A DNA stretch of 64,000 bases from Odontocerum albicorne (GCA_949825065.1 OX463865.1:17437763-17501762); one strand, 5' to 3'; numbered from the stretch's first letter, positions 31,515 to 42,049 are shown. The notes: a model not told the origin generated them from the letters alone. Numbers and translations: made by a program.

Positions 31515-32350
31515 TTAAACTATGTTTCAACATAATCGCTGTCGAGATCGAGACATTTCTGTAGTCGGGGCACCAGCTTTTGTATGCCAGTGTCATAGAC
31601 CTCCGCCGCCAGCTCTTTCAGCCACTTCTTCACAGCTTCCTCGACCTCCTGATCGTTGAAAAATTGTTGGGGTGTAGTGACACACCCACGTCTTATTCCT
31701 TGTTACGATGGCGTCCAGAAAAGCTTCTCCCTCTTGTGCGAAACAATCCAAAAATTCACGCGCGGCAGTCACGCGATTTTGACGGTGCTCCGGCCTGAGC
31801 ATTCTGGGCACCCATCTCGCACACAACTTCTTGTAACCAAGTTTTTCCGACACAATATTACCAAGGAGACTTCGAGAAATGTCACGAAATTCTTCGTAAA
31901 GGTCGTCAAACGTCACACGGCGGTCATTTCGCACTTGTTCTTCAATTTTTTGCATAAATTCGTCAAAAATCACTGCTTTTCCTCGTTTTGAGTATCAGTA
32001 CGGCCTTCTCTGAACAACCTAACCCACTTCGTGACATGTTGTCGACTCATCACATCACTACCATAAACTTCCACGAGCTTCCGATGGATATTCGCGGCGG
32101 TATTGTTCTGCAAAGTCAAAAAACTGATGACCGCGCGGGTCTCGCACGGACGTGAGTTGGCGGGAGCGCACGACGACCTCTCCATCGGAAGAATTTACTG
32201 TGACTGAACAAAACGACCGATAAACACGCGGGATCAAATAAATTGACCGTTAGGATCCCCCCTACACGCCAGGTGCACCGACTATGAAACCAAAAAAATT
32301 CCTCGACCTCAGGAGCCCTTGTAACCTTAGTTTCTGGATGACCCTCATAG
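31515..32350 (-). mobile_element. Degenerate mariner element
   Basis: The 5' inverted repeat, read on the minus strand, is ATGAGGGTCATCCAGAAACT followed by AAGGTTACAAGGGC. It is of the type found in mariner elements. The 3' inverted repeat is absent: sequence passes from the transposase stop codon straight into family P. Total length is about 0.83 kb against about 1.3 kb for intact mariners, owing to an internal deletion. Confidence 0.85.
31520..32185 (-). pseudogene. Mariner transposase remnant, frame-broken and internally deleted
   Basis: N-terminal helix-turn-helix part: RAVISFLTLQNNTAANIHRK, then YGSDVMSRQHVTKWVRLFRE and GRTDTQNEEKQ before a stop. The next block is in another frame: FDEFMQKIEEQVRNDRRVTF, then KLGYKKLCARWVPRML. 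The first catalytic motif, normally VTGDETWV in mariner transposases, reads VTRNKTWV, so the aspartate is lost. After CHYTP the sequence jumps to the C-terminus (AVKKWLKELAAEVYDTGIQK, then LVPRLQKCLDLDSDYVET and a stop). The second and third catalytic aspartates are therefore deleted. It cannot encode an active transposase. Confidence 0.9.
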
Positions 32351-32515
32351 TTCAACTAACTCAGAAAAAAAAATATTTTTTATTACGCTAGAGTGCTGTT
32401 TAAACTATCATAAACAATAAATTTAATTTTTACTCTTCACTTCTAACCCTGTTCCCCCTGAGTGCCACAAAAATCAAATATTATGGATACTAACTCTATT
32501 TTACTATAAATATGT

Positions 32516-32645
32516 GAGATGAGTGGCCGCGTGGTAACGCGCTGGACTTTCGTGCAGAAGGTTGTTGGTTCGAACCCCACGCTATGCTAATCCCCTTGAA
32601 TAACATAGGTATTTTTTTCCACCTAGTATTCGAGGATCGAGGAGG
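32516..32645 (+). mobile_element. SINE-B, 5' half
   Basis: Head GTGGCCGCGTGGTAACGCGC, B box GTTGGTTCGAACCCCACGCT, then CACCTAGTATTCGAGGAT. The 3' half is missing. Confidence 0.75.
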
Positions 32646-32649
32646 CAAT

Positions 32650-33072
32650 TTTTTTTCAAATTATTTTTCGATTTTTTTTCCCGTGCTGAAGGAGATTCGT
32701 TAAGTTGTACCTGTCTGATTCCGTCTTTTAAATTGTGTTTTCAATTCGTTTTTCAATTATTTGTCTTTTGTGTTTGTATTTATTTGCGCAGTGTGCGGGA
32801 TGTCCGCCTGTCAACGGCCCCATATTTAGTTGGTAACATTTAATTTGATGCATGCTTCTTTCTGATTGTTTTTGTTGTAATTGTGTAAAAATATTTTTTT
32901 ATATATTGTTTTTCATTATTTGTTAATTACTCACTTCTGTCTCTTTTATTTACATCATAAGGTACATTGTACCGTTTATTAATATAAATAAATAAATAAA
33001 ACCCTTAAAAAGGGTTTTCTGCAAATGCTTCCTTAATCTGCACACGTCACCCACACCTGCACACGTATCTAA
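32650..33072. other. No recognised feature
   Basis: T-rich unassigned sequence, ending in an (AAAT)n run near 32988. Confidence 0.4.
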
Positions 33073-33815
33073 AGGCGCAATTCGACTGAGGCAACATTGA
33101 ACGACATGTTTCCTAGTGTTGCCTGTTCCTAGGTGTGCGACTATGTGGCACAAATTTTAACAATGTCGCATGCGGATTTCGAGTCCCGGAGTCGCATGCG
33201 CTTTGTCGTCAATACGTGTAGCTTGCGTCTTAAACAATTTCATTGAGGCAACGTCAGTTTAGTACATTATGTATTTACAAACAATCGAGGCAGTTGCCTA
33301 TTTGGTAATAGTTTTGAATTGTAGAAAGCCACGGTGTTGGAGAAGAGAATTATATGTTGGTAGTCAAGAAGCTCAGAATGATGAAAAGCTGAACGCTAAT
33401 TCTGTTTTTTTTTTTCCACATCGATTACAGTGCAATCGTATTTACTCGCTAACTGCTTCAGTTTATAATTTTTTATCCTGTTGTCTTTATAATCAATAAT
33501 TTTATTATTCAATAACTCCGGTGAATTATGATAATCTTCAATAAACAAGGTAGTTTTATCAATATCCAACTCCATGTCGCACGCCACAAGCCGCACCGAT
33601 CCGCTGACTTTCGGATAACGGCGACATTGTTCGACATGAGAAAACATGTCGAGAGGTAACGCATGCGTCCCGGCAACAACAATCAACATGTAGCATGCTA
33701 CAAAGATACTTGCTTCTTGTCGCTTCGTATTCCTTCGATTGAAAGACTGTGTGTAGCATGCGTCGATGCCGCTTGCTACATGTTGCGTAAATGTTAACTC
33801 GGTGGAATTGCGCCT
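33073..33815 (-). mobile_element. PIF/Harbinger-type element with TAA target duplication
   Basis: Terminal inverted repeats AGGCGCAATTCGACTGAGGC and, on the opposite strand at the other end, AGGCGCAATTCCACCGAGTT. The element is flanked by TAA at 33070-33072 and 33816-33818, the 3-bp TWA duplication typical of PIF/Harbinger elements. It carries a MADF-domain remnant on the minus strand, matching the second protein of these transposons. The 743-bp length rules out an autonomous copy. Confidence 0.75.
33396..33575 (-). pseudogene. MADF-domain (Myb/SANT-like) remnant
   Basis: Translation from an ATG at 33575: MELDIDKTTLFIEDYHNSPE, then LLNNKIIDYKDNRIKNYKLK and QLASKYDCTVIDVEKKKQN. This matches the first half of a MADF DNA-binding domain (FI..Y...P.LW....DYK.R..R..A...IA...G.TV..V..K...LR). 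In PIF/Harbinger elements such a protein accompanies the transposase and helps it bind DNA. The reading stops at a TAG exactly where relatives have Leu in K-NLR; the next in-frame residues are RSAFHH. The conserved tryptophan after P.L is replaced by Leu. I infer a dead copy. Confidence 0.7.
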
Positions 33816-33829
33816 TAACACTAAGAGGC

Positions 33830-34178
33830 AAACCATTTCACGCCACAAGACTAACAATGGCACAAGCCCTGTCATTATACCATACTCTTTGGTTCGATCT
33901 CGAAAAATCTATTTATTTAATGAAGACGAAATCAAACATTAAGTTCTTGTCCTCTCTGTTACAATATATTTCAGACACAGATCCGAAAAATACAAGCGAG
34001 ACATTCCATTAAGGTACTTAAGACAAAGAGACAGAGTTTGAAATAAATCCGTTCGCGTCACTTGACCCAGTAAATACAAACCAAAAAGAAAGCAATATTA
34101 AAAGGGTGTCAGTGTGGTAAAGAATTTGCCTTGCAATGATACTCGCATGGCAAAAATACCCCCAATTATTTTTCTGGC
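33830..34178. other. No recognised feature
   Basis: Unassigned flank between the Harbinger element and the satellite at 34180. Confidence 0.4.
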
Positions 34179-34179
34179 T

Positions 34180-35190
34180 TGGTATATTTTCAAATAAACA
34201 ATTGGGATATTCATTAATTTGATATTTCAAATACATATTTTACTAGTTTGGCATATTTTCAAATAAAAAATTGGGATTTAGTTTTTCATTCGATATTTGA
34301 AATAACACATATGTTACTGGGTTGGTATATTTTCACAAAAAGAATTGGGATATTCTTTCATTCAATATTGGTATATTTTCACATAAATGTTGATTAGATA
34401 ATTGAAATACATATTTTACTAGTTTGGTATATTTTTATATATATGGTAGAATTAGAACATTTATCTATTCGATACTTGATGTACACATTTTACTGGCTTA
34501 ATATATTTTCACATAAATTGTTGGGTTCATTCGATATTTGAAATAAATAATACATATATATTATTCTGACTTGATATATTTCAACGTCAATAATAGAATT
34601 ATTTATTTGTTCGATATTTGAAATATATAATACATATATATTATTCTGGCTTGATATATTTTAACGTCAAGGATAGAATTATTTATTCGTTGGATATTTG
34701 AAATATATAATACATATATATTATTCTGACTTGATATATTTTAATGTCAAGGATAGAATTATTTATTCGTTCGATATTTGAAATATATAATACATATATA
34801 TTATTCTGACTTGATACATTTTAATGTCAAAGATAGAATTATTTAAGCGTTCGATATTTGAAATAAATATTATTCTGGCTTGATGTATTTTAATGTCAAG
34901 GATAGAATTATTTATTCGTTCGATATTTGAAATATATAATACATATATATTATTCTGGCTTGATGTATTTTAATGTCAAGGATAGAATTATTTATTCGTT
35001 CGATATTTGAAATATATAATACATATATATTATTCTGGCTTGATATATTTTAACGTCAAGGATAGAATGATTTATTCGTTCGATATTTGAAATACAAATT
35101 ATACTGCCTTGATGTATTTTCACATTCAGAATAGATATTAATTTATTTGATATTTGGAATGCATATTTTACTGACTTGATATTATAGCGA
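34180..35190. repeat. About 70-80 bp AT-rich satellite, about 13 copies
   Basis: Late units are 80 bp: TTGATATATTTTAATGTCAA, GGATAGAATTATTTATTCGT, TCGATATTTGAAATATATAA and TACATATATATTATTCTGGC. Early units (34180-34560) are shorter and more diverged. Shares TTATTCGATATTTGAAAT and CTTGATATTTTT with 37420-37985. Confidence 0.94.
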
Positions 35191-35254
35191 GTTGCTTATT
35201 TTTAATTGTCGTGATGATCTTGATTTATATTCAATAAATATAGACTCAGGAATG

Positions 35255-35545
35255 CGGATATAAAAAAGCGAAAGTGACAACGGGCGATAAATAATACGTC
35301 TTGACAGCTGAATGAATGACAATAAAAATATATGTTTATTTCTCAGAGTGCGGGCAATTTATACCAATGAATGAACCAGTTCGCGATACATATTCTATCT
35401 CGCTCTGGCGCATGGACTGGCGGTAGGTTAATTATTTATATTTGGAGATGACTGGACAAATCGCGGGTACTATAAAAATAGTAAACATTGTCGCCGTTCT
35501 TGACGTGTAGCTATCTATGAATACTTGATCGGTCAATGACCCTGT
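35255..35545 (-). mobile_element. Diverged solo LTR
   Basis: On the minus strand GAGCGAGATAGAATATGTAT precedes GGTATAAATTGCCCGCACTC and GAGAAATAAAC. These are the same order of marks (CGAGATAG, TATAAAT, AATAAA) as the LTRs at 1678 and 6137. The ends are indistinct. Confidence 0.45.
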
Positions 35546-35559
35546 ATGTTTATTATTAA

Positions 35560-36510
35560 CAATAATTAATTTAATTTATTTGTGTTTTAACAATTCACTT
35601 ATTCATTTTGACAATTATTTATTTATTTATTTATCTGGGTAGGTATTCCTACAATATATTTGGACATAAAGATTATACTGAGTTGACATTTAAAATACAC
35701 TTAAGTAAAAGTATTTTATGTGTCAACCCCTATTTACTTGCATGAGTCTGTCTTCATATTGCGAGTTTGTTTTCTTTGCGAAACATTACTTGTTTTTATT
35801 TTATTTTCGTGTCTGTGTACATTATAAAACCGCAAAATTCAATTTGTTTTGTTTTGGGAAGTAAATTTTCTCGCGGAAATTCGATTCATTAAATATTACT
35901 CCCAAAAATCTTCATAGAAAATCTTTTCTAAATCCATTTTATAATAAATTGAAGCCATCATACGTTCGGATTCTGTTCCGAATCGAAGTGTGAGGAGGGA
36001 TCTAAAAGTGTCTTACTATATCTTTGGAAATAGGATGAAACCTTTAGACCCCTCCTCTTGAGAGGAACAACATCAAATCCAACTATGTTGGAAAATATGG
36101 AATTTTTTTCTCCCTGAAAACTGTTGTATTTAGGACGCATAAATAATAATTCACTAGTTAACAAATTTTAACTTTTTGTCTGTAACAGAGATAAAATTAT
36201 TGATTCTTACTAAATCGACCCTGCTGATTACGAAAATCGCAGCGAAAAGTTTGTAACACGTAACATTTTTGTGTAACAGAAGGGGAAGTGTTGTAATAAA
36301 ATAAGTACGTTTTTGCTCATTTCAATAGTCGTAATTACAACAAGGAAAATAAATAAATTCCTGAAATACTAAATTTAGACACAGAATACAATTTTGTTAA
36401 ATAGAAAATAAAAAAAGCAGAATAAAAAATATTTACTATAAGAAAAATTACCTTATATACCATTTTTTTTGTTACAAATAGTCTTTTTTATAAATTTGAT
36501 CGAATCGAAT
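35560..36510. other. No recognised feature
   Basis: AT-rich. A 68-codon minus-strand ORF (35958-36164) has no recognisable content. Confidence 0.4.
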
Positions 36511-36511
36511 A

Positions 36512-36852
36512 TTTTTTTAGAGATTGTATATTAAATTGAATGAAAACTCAAATCAGATAACTTAGAAGCCACCCCCCCCCCCTCCCATACATTACATTAC
36601 AGTAAACAGCCATAAACAGATTACTAGCAACATTTTTAGAGATTGTATATTAAATAGAATGAAAACTCAAATAAGATAACTTAGAAGCCCCTACATTACA
36701 GTAAACAGCCATATACAGATTACTAGCAACATTTTTAGAGATTGTATATTAAATTGAATGAAAACTCAATTTAGATAACTACTTAGAAGCCCCCCCCCCC
36801 CCCCCCCCCCTACATTACAGTAAACAGCCATATACAGATTACTAGCAAAATT
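36512..36852. repeat. Three-copy repeat with expanding poly-C
   Basis: Unit TTTTTAGAGATTGTATATTA to TACAGTAAACAGCCATATAC and AGATTACTAGCAA. After GAAGCC the C run differs by copy: about 11 (interrupted) in the first, 4 in the second and more than 20 in the third. Confidence 0.93.
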
Positions 36853-36913
36853 TTTTTTTTCAATATGAAATACTTACAGCTATTTTTTCCTTTTGTATGT
36901 TGTGTCACCTTCT

Positions 36914-37249
36914 CTAAAAAAAAAACCAGCAGTAGTCTCCTATCATATTAAAATCCCACCTTCCTTGATATCGTTGTTCCATTCTGTGAGTATCCTGGTG
37001 GAATCTTTCCCCTTGTTTATCACTTAGAACTCCTAATTTCTCTGGGAAAAAGTCTAGATGAGAATGCAGGAAGTGCATTTTCAGTGACGTTCGACATCCT
37101 AGCTTCTGGTAACTGCAAGAGCTCTTGTAAAGCTGTTCGTAATTGTCAGCTTTATTATTACCTAGGAAACCACTTACATTTCTTCCAAAGGCTTTCCAAG
37201 CCTCTAGTTCTTCAACACTTAATTTTTTTTCGAACTTTTCATTTTTCAA
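36914..37249 (-). pseudogene. C-terminal fragment of an arthropod multicopy uncharacterised protein
   Basis: Translation includes EELEAWKAFGRNVSGFLGNN, then LKMHFLHSHLDFFPEKLGVL and RFHQDTHRMEQRYQGRWDFN and DYCWFFF. I know this block (LK.HFLHSHLDFFPEN.G..S...GERFHQD...ME.RYQG.W...M..DYCW) from a large family of uncharacterised proteins in many arthropod and other invertebrate genomes. Its multicopy nature suggests transposon ancestry, but I cannot name the element. The middle (YEQLYKSSCSYQKLGC) departs from relatives, consistent with compensating frameshifts. The upstream half is absent. Confidence 0.65.
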
Positions 37250-37419
37250 AAGTTTCAGTCAAAAACTAATTTCAAGTTTTCCTCTTAAAAGGTACGTGAT
37301 GGAACATTTTCAAGTTCATATTCGTTATCAGCACACAAAATTTTACCTAAAATGACCATTTTCACCTTTGTTACAAAAACCTTATTAACTAGATAATTAA
37401 CAAATAAGAGATCGAAGTA

Positions 37420-37985
37420 AGCTTATTCAATATTCTAAATTGTTAAACGGGCTTGATATTTTGGCTTTAAGAAATTTACAATGAAAAAATTCTCATTTTT
37501 AAACACCTAGCTTGTTATTTTTGCATAAAAGAGATTGAGCTAAGCTTATTCAATATATATTAAACCACTTAACTGACAGAATATTTTTACACATAAATGT
37601 TTGAGGAGAGCTCATTCGATATTTTAAATATTATAACTGACTTGATATTTTTACATGTAACGGAACTGAAGTGAGTTTATTCGATATTTGAAATCATAAC
37701 TAGCTTGATATTTTTACATATAAGGAGTTGAAATGAGTTTATTCGATATTCAAAATCAAAACTGACTTGATATTTTTACACGTGATATTTGAAATCATAA
37801 CTAGCTTGATATTTTTAAATATAAGGAGTTGAAATAAGTTTATTCGATATTTAAAATCAAAACTGACTTGATATTTTTACACGTGATATTTGAAATCATA
37901 ACTAGCTTGCTATTTTTACATATAAGGATTTGAAATGAGTTTATTCGATATTTAAAATCAAAACTGACTTGATATTTTTACACGT
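37420..37985. repeat. Second array of the TTCGATATTTGAAAT satellite
   Basis: Units such as GAGTTTATTCGATATTTGAA, ATCATAACTAGCTTGATATT and TTTACATATAAGGA. Inside it a block of roughly 100 bases (GATATTTGAAATCATAACTA...TTTTTACACGT) occurs three times. Homologous in sequence to 34180-35190 but organised differently. Confidence 0.88.
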
Positions 37986-37989
37986 CCCT

Positions 37990-38510
37990 TATTCTTTATT
38001 TGAAATGACAAAAAACGTGTTTTATTGGATGATTCTTTTCTATATAAACTATCAAATATGCAATTTTGTTTAAGTGACTTATCACCAAACAAAATGAGTT
38101 TTTTTCAAATATTTTCTCGAGTTTTCTCGCTGGTCGACAGATGTATTTAAGTCACACCTCTACCCTAGCATAAGCAATTCTTTAATGGACCTATAAGCCA
38201 TATCCATGGACCTGACCGACTTCTTCGGAAGGATCTCTCTAGATTTAGGTTATCTGACATGACAGAGAAAGAACCAACCATTATCCCAGGCTGTAATATT
38301 TTATAGCGTTTCTCGCGTCATGTTTCGATTTTATCAAGCAAGATGGCGTCTAAACGTAGCTACTGACTGACATTTGGAATGAAGAGGATTCTAAATAAAA
38401 GTTACCCAATTATTAATCATCTGATATTAATCACAAGTACAACAACTTGTTTTTACTATTAACTCTTCTTTCCCTGTGATGTGTAACTAATACCCATTGC
38501 TTCTAAAAAC
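37990..38510. other. No recognised feature
   Basis: Unassigned AT-rich sequence. Confidence 0.4.
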
Positions 38511-38512
38511 TT

Positions 38513-38698
38513 TAATATCTCTATAAATATAATAAATACTGGGTTCAGATTTTAGGTATTCCTCCGTGATACATTTACGCATTGAACGAAAAAAATAATA
38601 TTAATAATAATTAGCACTTATCGGCCACATCAGAGATATTTTGTCAAAATCGGGAATAAATTCACCGATACAATCAAACGTGTGCGTGTGGATTATCA
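38513..38698 (+). repeat. Dispersed repeat, left flank of the 21-bp array
   Basis: GCTTCTAAAAACTTTAATAT, TTTTAGGTATTCCTCCGTGA and TTAGCACTTATCGGCCACAT match 59656-59845 closely, up to ACAATCAAACGTGTG. Confidence 0.9.
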
Positions 38699-39297
38699 TT
38701 TTATTCCTCAGAATTATCATTTTATTCTTCAGGATTTTGATTTTATTCCTCAGGATTGTCATTTTATTCTTCAGGATTATCATTTTATTCCTCAGGATTA
38801 TCATTTTATTCCTCAAGATTATCATTTTATTCTTCAGGTTTGTCATTTTATTCCTAAGAATTATCATTATATTCCTCAAGACTATCATTTTATTCTTCAG
38901 GATTATCATTTTATTCATCAGGATAATCATTATATTCTTCAAGATTATCACTTTATTCTTCAGGGTTATCATTTTATTCCTCAGGGTTATCATTTTATTC
39001 CTCAGGATTATCATTTTATTCTTCAGTATTGTCATTTTATTGCTCAGGATTATCATTTTATTCCTCAGAATTGTCATTTTATTCAACAGGATTATCATTT
39101 TATTCTTCAGGTTTGTAATTTCATTCCTAAGGATTATCATTATATTCCTCAAGATTATCATTTTATTCTTCAGGGTTATCATTTTATTTCTCAGGATTAT
39201 TATTTTATTACTCAGGATTATCATTTTATTCTTTAGAAATATCATTTTATTCCTTTGGATTATCATTTTGTTTCTCAGGATAATCATTTTGATTTAT
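38699..39297. repeat. 21-bp minisatellite, about 28 copies
   Basis: Unit TTATTCCTCAGGATTATCAT plus T. The period is a multiple of three and lacks stops in several frames. It therefore gives ORFs of 184 and 219 codons on plus (IILFLRI heptads) and 228 codons on minus (IILRNKM heptads), all artefacts of the repeat in my view. Confidence 0.95.
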
Positions 39298-39299
39298 TA

Positions 39300-39950
39300 G
39301 ACTTTTCTTGACAGTTTTGCACTTATTTACTAAACAATAGTTGATCAAAAACATAAAATTTATTTCTTTTCCCTTTATTTTACTCATTTGAAAAATCTTT
39401 TCGGCTTATAAAGCACTTTATCAACAGTTGATGTCACTTTATCATTTATTAATCAACAAGAAATCAAGCACATTGTTCAGTGATCCATATTTTATTTATC
39501 AGGACGCGAGTTTTGACTTATTAGGAAATTTTCAACAGTTGATAAGGACCTTAAATCAAGTTAATGAAGATTAAAAATGAGGAGTATAAATCAGAAGGAT
39601 CTGAATACAAAATATATATGGATAATAATAAAAATTGTGTTATGATAAAAAAAATTGATCACACACCCAACAAGAAAAATGAGTGATTATTTAACTTGTG
39701 AGCCAAATTTAATCACGCAAGTTCCCATCTAGGCGCGGCTGAGTCTCGAAACATCCTCTTTATCTGTAATAGGGTGAAGATTTGTAGGAAAAAATGTATT
39801 TTTTCAAAGAAAAGGTACTTAGCCTTCGCATGACGGAGATAAAGTTATAATATTTCTGTAAAAAATGGATCACTTTATTATCTGGAATCTTTAAATACTT
39901 GAAAGACTCTTGAGCTTGAATGTCAAGTACAAATATCCGTTGTATTCTTC
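39300..39950. other. No recognised feature
   Basis: AT-rich, unassigned. Confidence 0.4.
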
Positions 39951-39954
39951 TTCT

Positions 39955-40302
39955 TCATAGTGGCATGTCAGGTCCCCCCAACGTTGACTATCTCCTGAGA
40001 GTAAGCAGTCCCCAGCAGCCCGAAAAAGATCCCTGACGGTCCTTGTACCAGTCCAATCACGTACATTGCGGAGCTAGGAGATTTGCCTCCTGATAACACC
40101 TCTTCGACTCTCTATTTTGTCTTGGATGATCAGGTGCAGTAATTTGTACTTTTCTCCTCTAAGTACATTACCCAAAGAGGACACCTTTTGGATTTTAAAA
40201 TTAGTCAGCAACTCTTTATCAACTTTGGCTCTTTGAAGAACCCTTGTGTTGCTGACTATATCCGTCCAGGATATTCGTAGTTTAGGGACTTTGTATTTCG
40301 CA
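39955..40302 (-). pseudogene. RTE-type LINE ORF C-terminus and 3' end
   Basis: Minus-strand translation: RISWTDIVSNTRVLQRAKVD, then KELLTNFKIQKVSSLGNVLR and IIQDKIESRRGVIRRQIS. It is homologous to 3200-3550. The 3' end, GACCTGACATGCCACTATGA followed by AGAAGAAGAA, shows a short-repeat tail as expected for RTE elements. At the 5' side it abuts a solo LTR. Confidence 0.82.
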
Positions 40303-40657
40303 TGGAAGGATGAGGTTGTTTTAATAAAAGTCGTCGAGATTGAGATAAGCAAAGAGAGAAAGTTTATTGAGAGCGTATGTATTTATAATGTATAGAACGG
40401 CGAAGAACATGTCGCTGTCTCGCTTCGCCGGACACATGGTTATTGTCACGTGTTCCATATACATTTCATACTACGGTCTGTAGGAGAGGCAAGAGATATG
40501 TCGGCGTCTCACTCTCGCTATTCGCTACTAGTGAGTTCAATGACCGCGCGGCGACCTTCGCCCAGCACCGTCTCGCATTCCTTGCAGAGCGAGTTCAATG
40601 ACCGAGCGGCCAAAGATCGCCTCAGTGGGTTCAGTGACCGCACGCACGGTCGCTACA
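40303..40657 (-). mobile_element. Solo LTR, 3' end truncated
   Basis: On the minus strand starts TGTAGCGACCGTGCGTGCGG followed by TCACTGAACCCAC, as in 1678-2052. CATTATAAATACATACGCTC and TCAATAAACT follow, then the terminal pyrimidine-rich part. The final ACA is missing because it joins the RTE fragment. Confidence 0.65.
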
Positions 40658-40745
40658 GTAGCATTCTCCGGTGTATCCACATTTCGAATGCTTCCAGTTA
40701 GTTCATACAACCAATTTTGAGGGTTTATGATTCCACACCATATAA

Positions 40746-41018
40746 TTACACTGACCAAACGTAGTATTTGACCAACCGTTGTCGAAATTTCAAGTTTAGA
40801 TTATCATCGCAGAATACGCTTCTCGTTTTATTAAAAACCGCACGAGATGTTTCAATTCTGCACTTGACTTCGGTTTCTGGGTCGAGGTCTTCCACTAGGA
40901 TACTTCCGAGGTATTTAAATGTTTCCACTCTCTCTATATCAGCACCGTTCAATGTAAGACGTGATCCTGCCGGCCAAACACCATGAACTTGTATTGTATA
41001 ATTCGTTATTGTATTCAT
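40746..41018 (-). pseudogene. RTE-type LINE reverse-transcriptase thumb fragment
   Basis: Translation: RLTLNGADIERVETFKYLGS then ILVEDLDPETEVKCRIETSR and AVFNKTRSVFCDDNLNLKFR. The FKYLGS motif followed by a ...E...RI..A...F..... R/K pattern lies just after the catalytic palm in RTE and related LINEs. No start or end is present; it is a fragment from the middle of the ORF. Confidence 0.85.
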
Positions 41019-41340
41019 TCAATTTTATTTTGATTACTCGCATATGTGACAGACCTGCAATACAGAGGATATAATCAGATGGGGCAGGAAGGGAAGATGG
41101 TACTAGCGTGACTATACACTCGTATAGCGGCACACGAGATCCCCACAGGATTCGCATGCTAAGAAGGCTGCCTAAAAGCTCGGCAGACAGCTGGTGTTCC
41201 ATCTTTCAGTAATTGTTTTAGCAAAGTAACAAGTCCAACATCTATATAAAGAAGAAAAAAAATTCTCTTGTAAAAAACAATGGATAAAATGGCATCGAAG
41301 ATAAATACTAGAAGAACTTAACATCTTAATAATGGGTAGA
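41019..41340. other. Unassigned, possibly more retroelement remnant
   Basis: An 87-codon minus-strand ORF (40939-41202) partly overlaps the RT fragment, but I do not recognise the residues upstream of it. Confidence 0.3.
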
Positions 41341-41342
41341 AA

Positions 41343-41655
41343 AATGACAAGAAGAGGTCTTTAACCTGTACACCGCGTTAAAAATCAAATTCCACGAATC
41401 CTGTGTGTGGCACAATTTCGGCGTTTTTTAATTTCTAAGTTTAAACGCGTATTTTGTTGAGAACCACTGATATTTGATTACACCACCAAGTAAACATGAC
41501 ATTCAAGTAATTTTCCGATAATAAATAATAGTCATTACTCTTAAGGAGACTCATTAAATAAAGGAGATAAACTAAACATTACGTAAAATACACAAAGGAA
41601 TGCTACAGATCAGATCACAGAGAAACACGTTAAGAAAAAATGACAAGAAGAGATC
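41343..41655 (+). repeat. Dispersed repeat flanked by 18-bp direct repeats
   Basis: Core 41366-41605 (CACCGCGTTAAAAATCAAAT, TTAAACGCGTATTTTGTTGA, GGAGACTCATTAAATAAAGG) matches 50221-50462. AATGACAAGAAGAGGTCT at 41343 and AATGACAAGAAGAGATCA at 41638 flank it and may be an old target-site duplication. Confidence 0.7.
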
Positions 41656-41692
41656 ACGACTTTAGCCTACTTGGAAAGCCTTCACCCTTTAA

Positions 41693-41983
41693 CTCCCACG
41701 GGGCCAATTATCGGCCCCAACTGGTGTATGCGAAAAATCCCACTGGGCCAATAATCGGCCTCAAAGTTTTCATACAAGTTTTTATGTTGAATAAAAAAAA
41801 ATGTTTTATGAGATATAACAATTACTTATTATTTTACACTCTACCCGTACATGGAGGTAAACACAAAAAAATAAGGTTTTAAAACTAAATATTAACTGAG
41901 ATATAAATAAAATATAAACTACTGTTTTTTTGCCAAAAAAATGCTTGGGATTTTTTGCACATTTTATGCAAAATACGCTGGGA
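41693..41983 (+). mobile_element. MITE-T, TTAA-flanked, left copy (291 bp)
   Basis: Flanked by TTAA at 41689-41692 and 41984-41987. Ends CTCCCACGGGGCC and CGCTGGGA give short inverted TCCCA/TGGGA termini. TTAA duplication with C/G-rich short ends is characteristic of piggyBac-type elements. It contains GGGCCAATAATCGGCC palindromes and no coding capacity. Confidence 0.8.
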
Positions 41984-42049
41984 TTAAAAAGGTTAATTTT
42001 ACTCCGAGTAGAAAAACAACAGCAGTAAAAAAAAATCTTCCAATTAATC

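Noticed and set aside
33559..33875. Upstream extension of the MADF ORF and the overlapping 90-codon ORF
   Set aside because: The residues before the internal Met at 33575 fall in the element's non-coding inverted-repeat side and show no domain similarity.
38601..39300. Long ORFs of 184-228 codons on both strands as genuine proteins
   Set aside because: They follow from a 21-bp repeat without stop codons. Opposite-strand ORFs of equal length and heptad-only content argue against coding.
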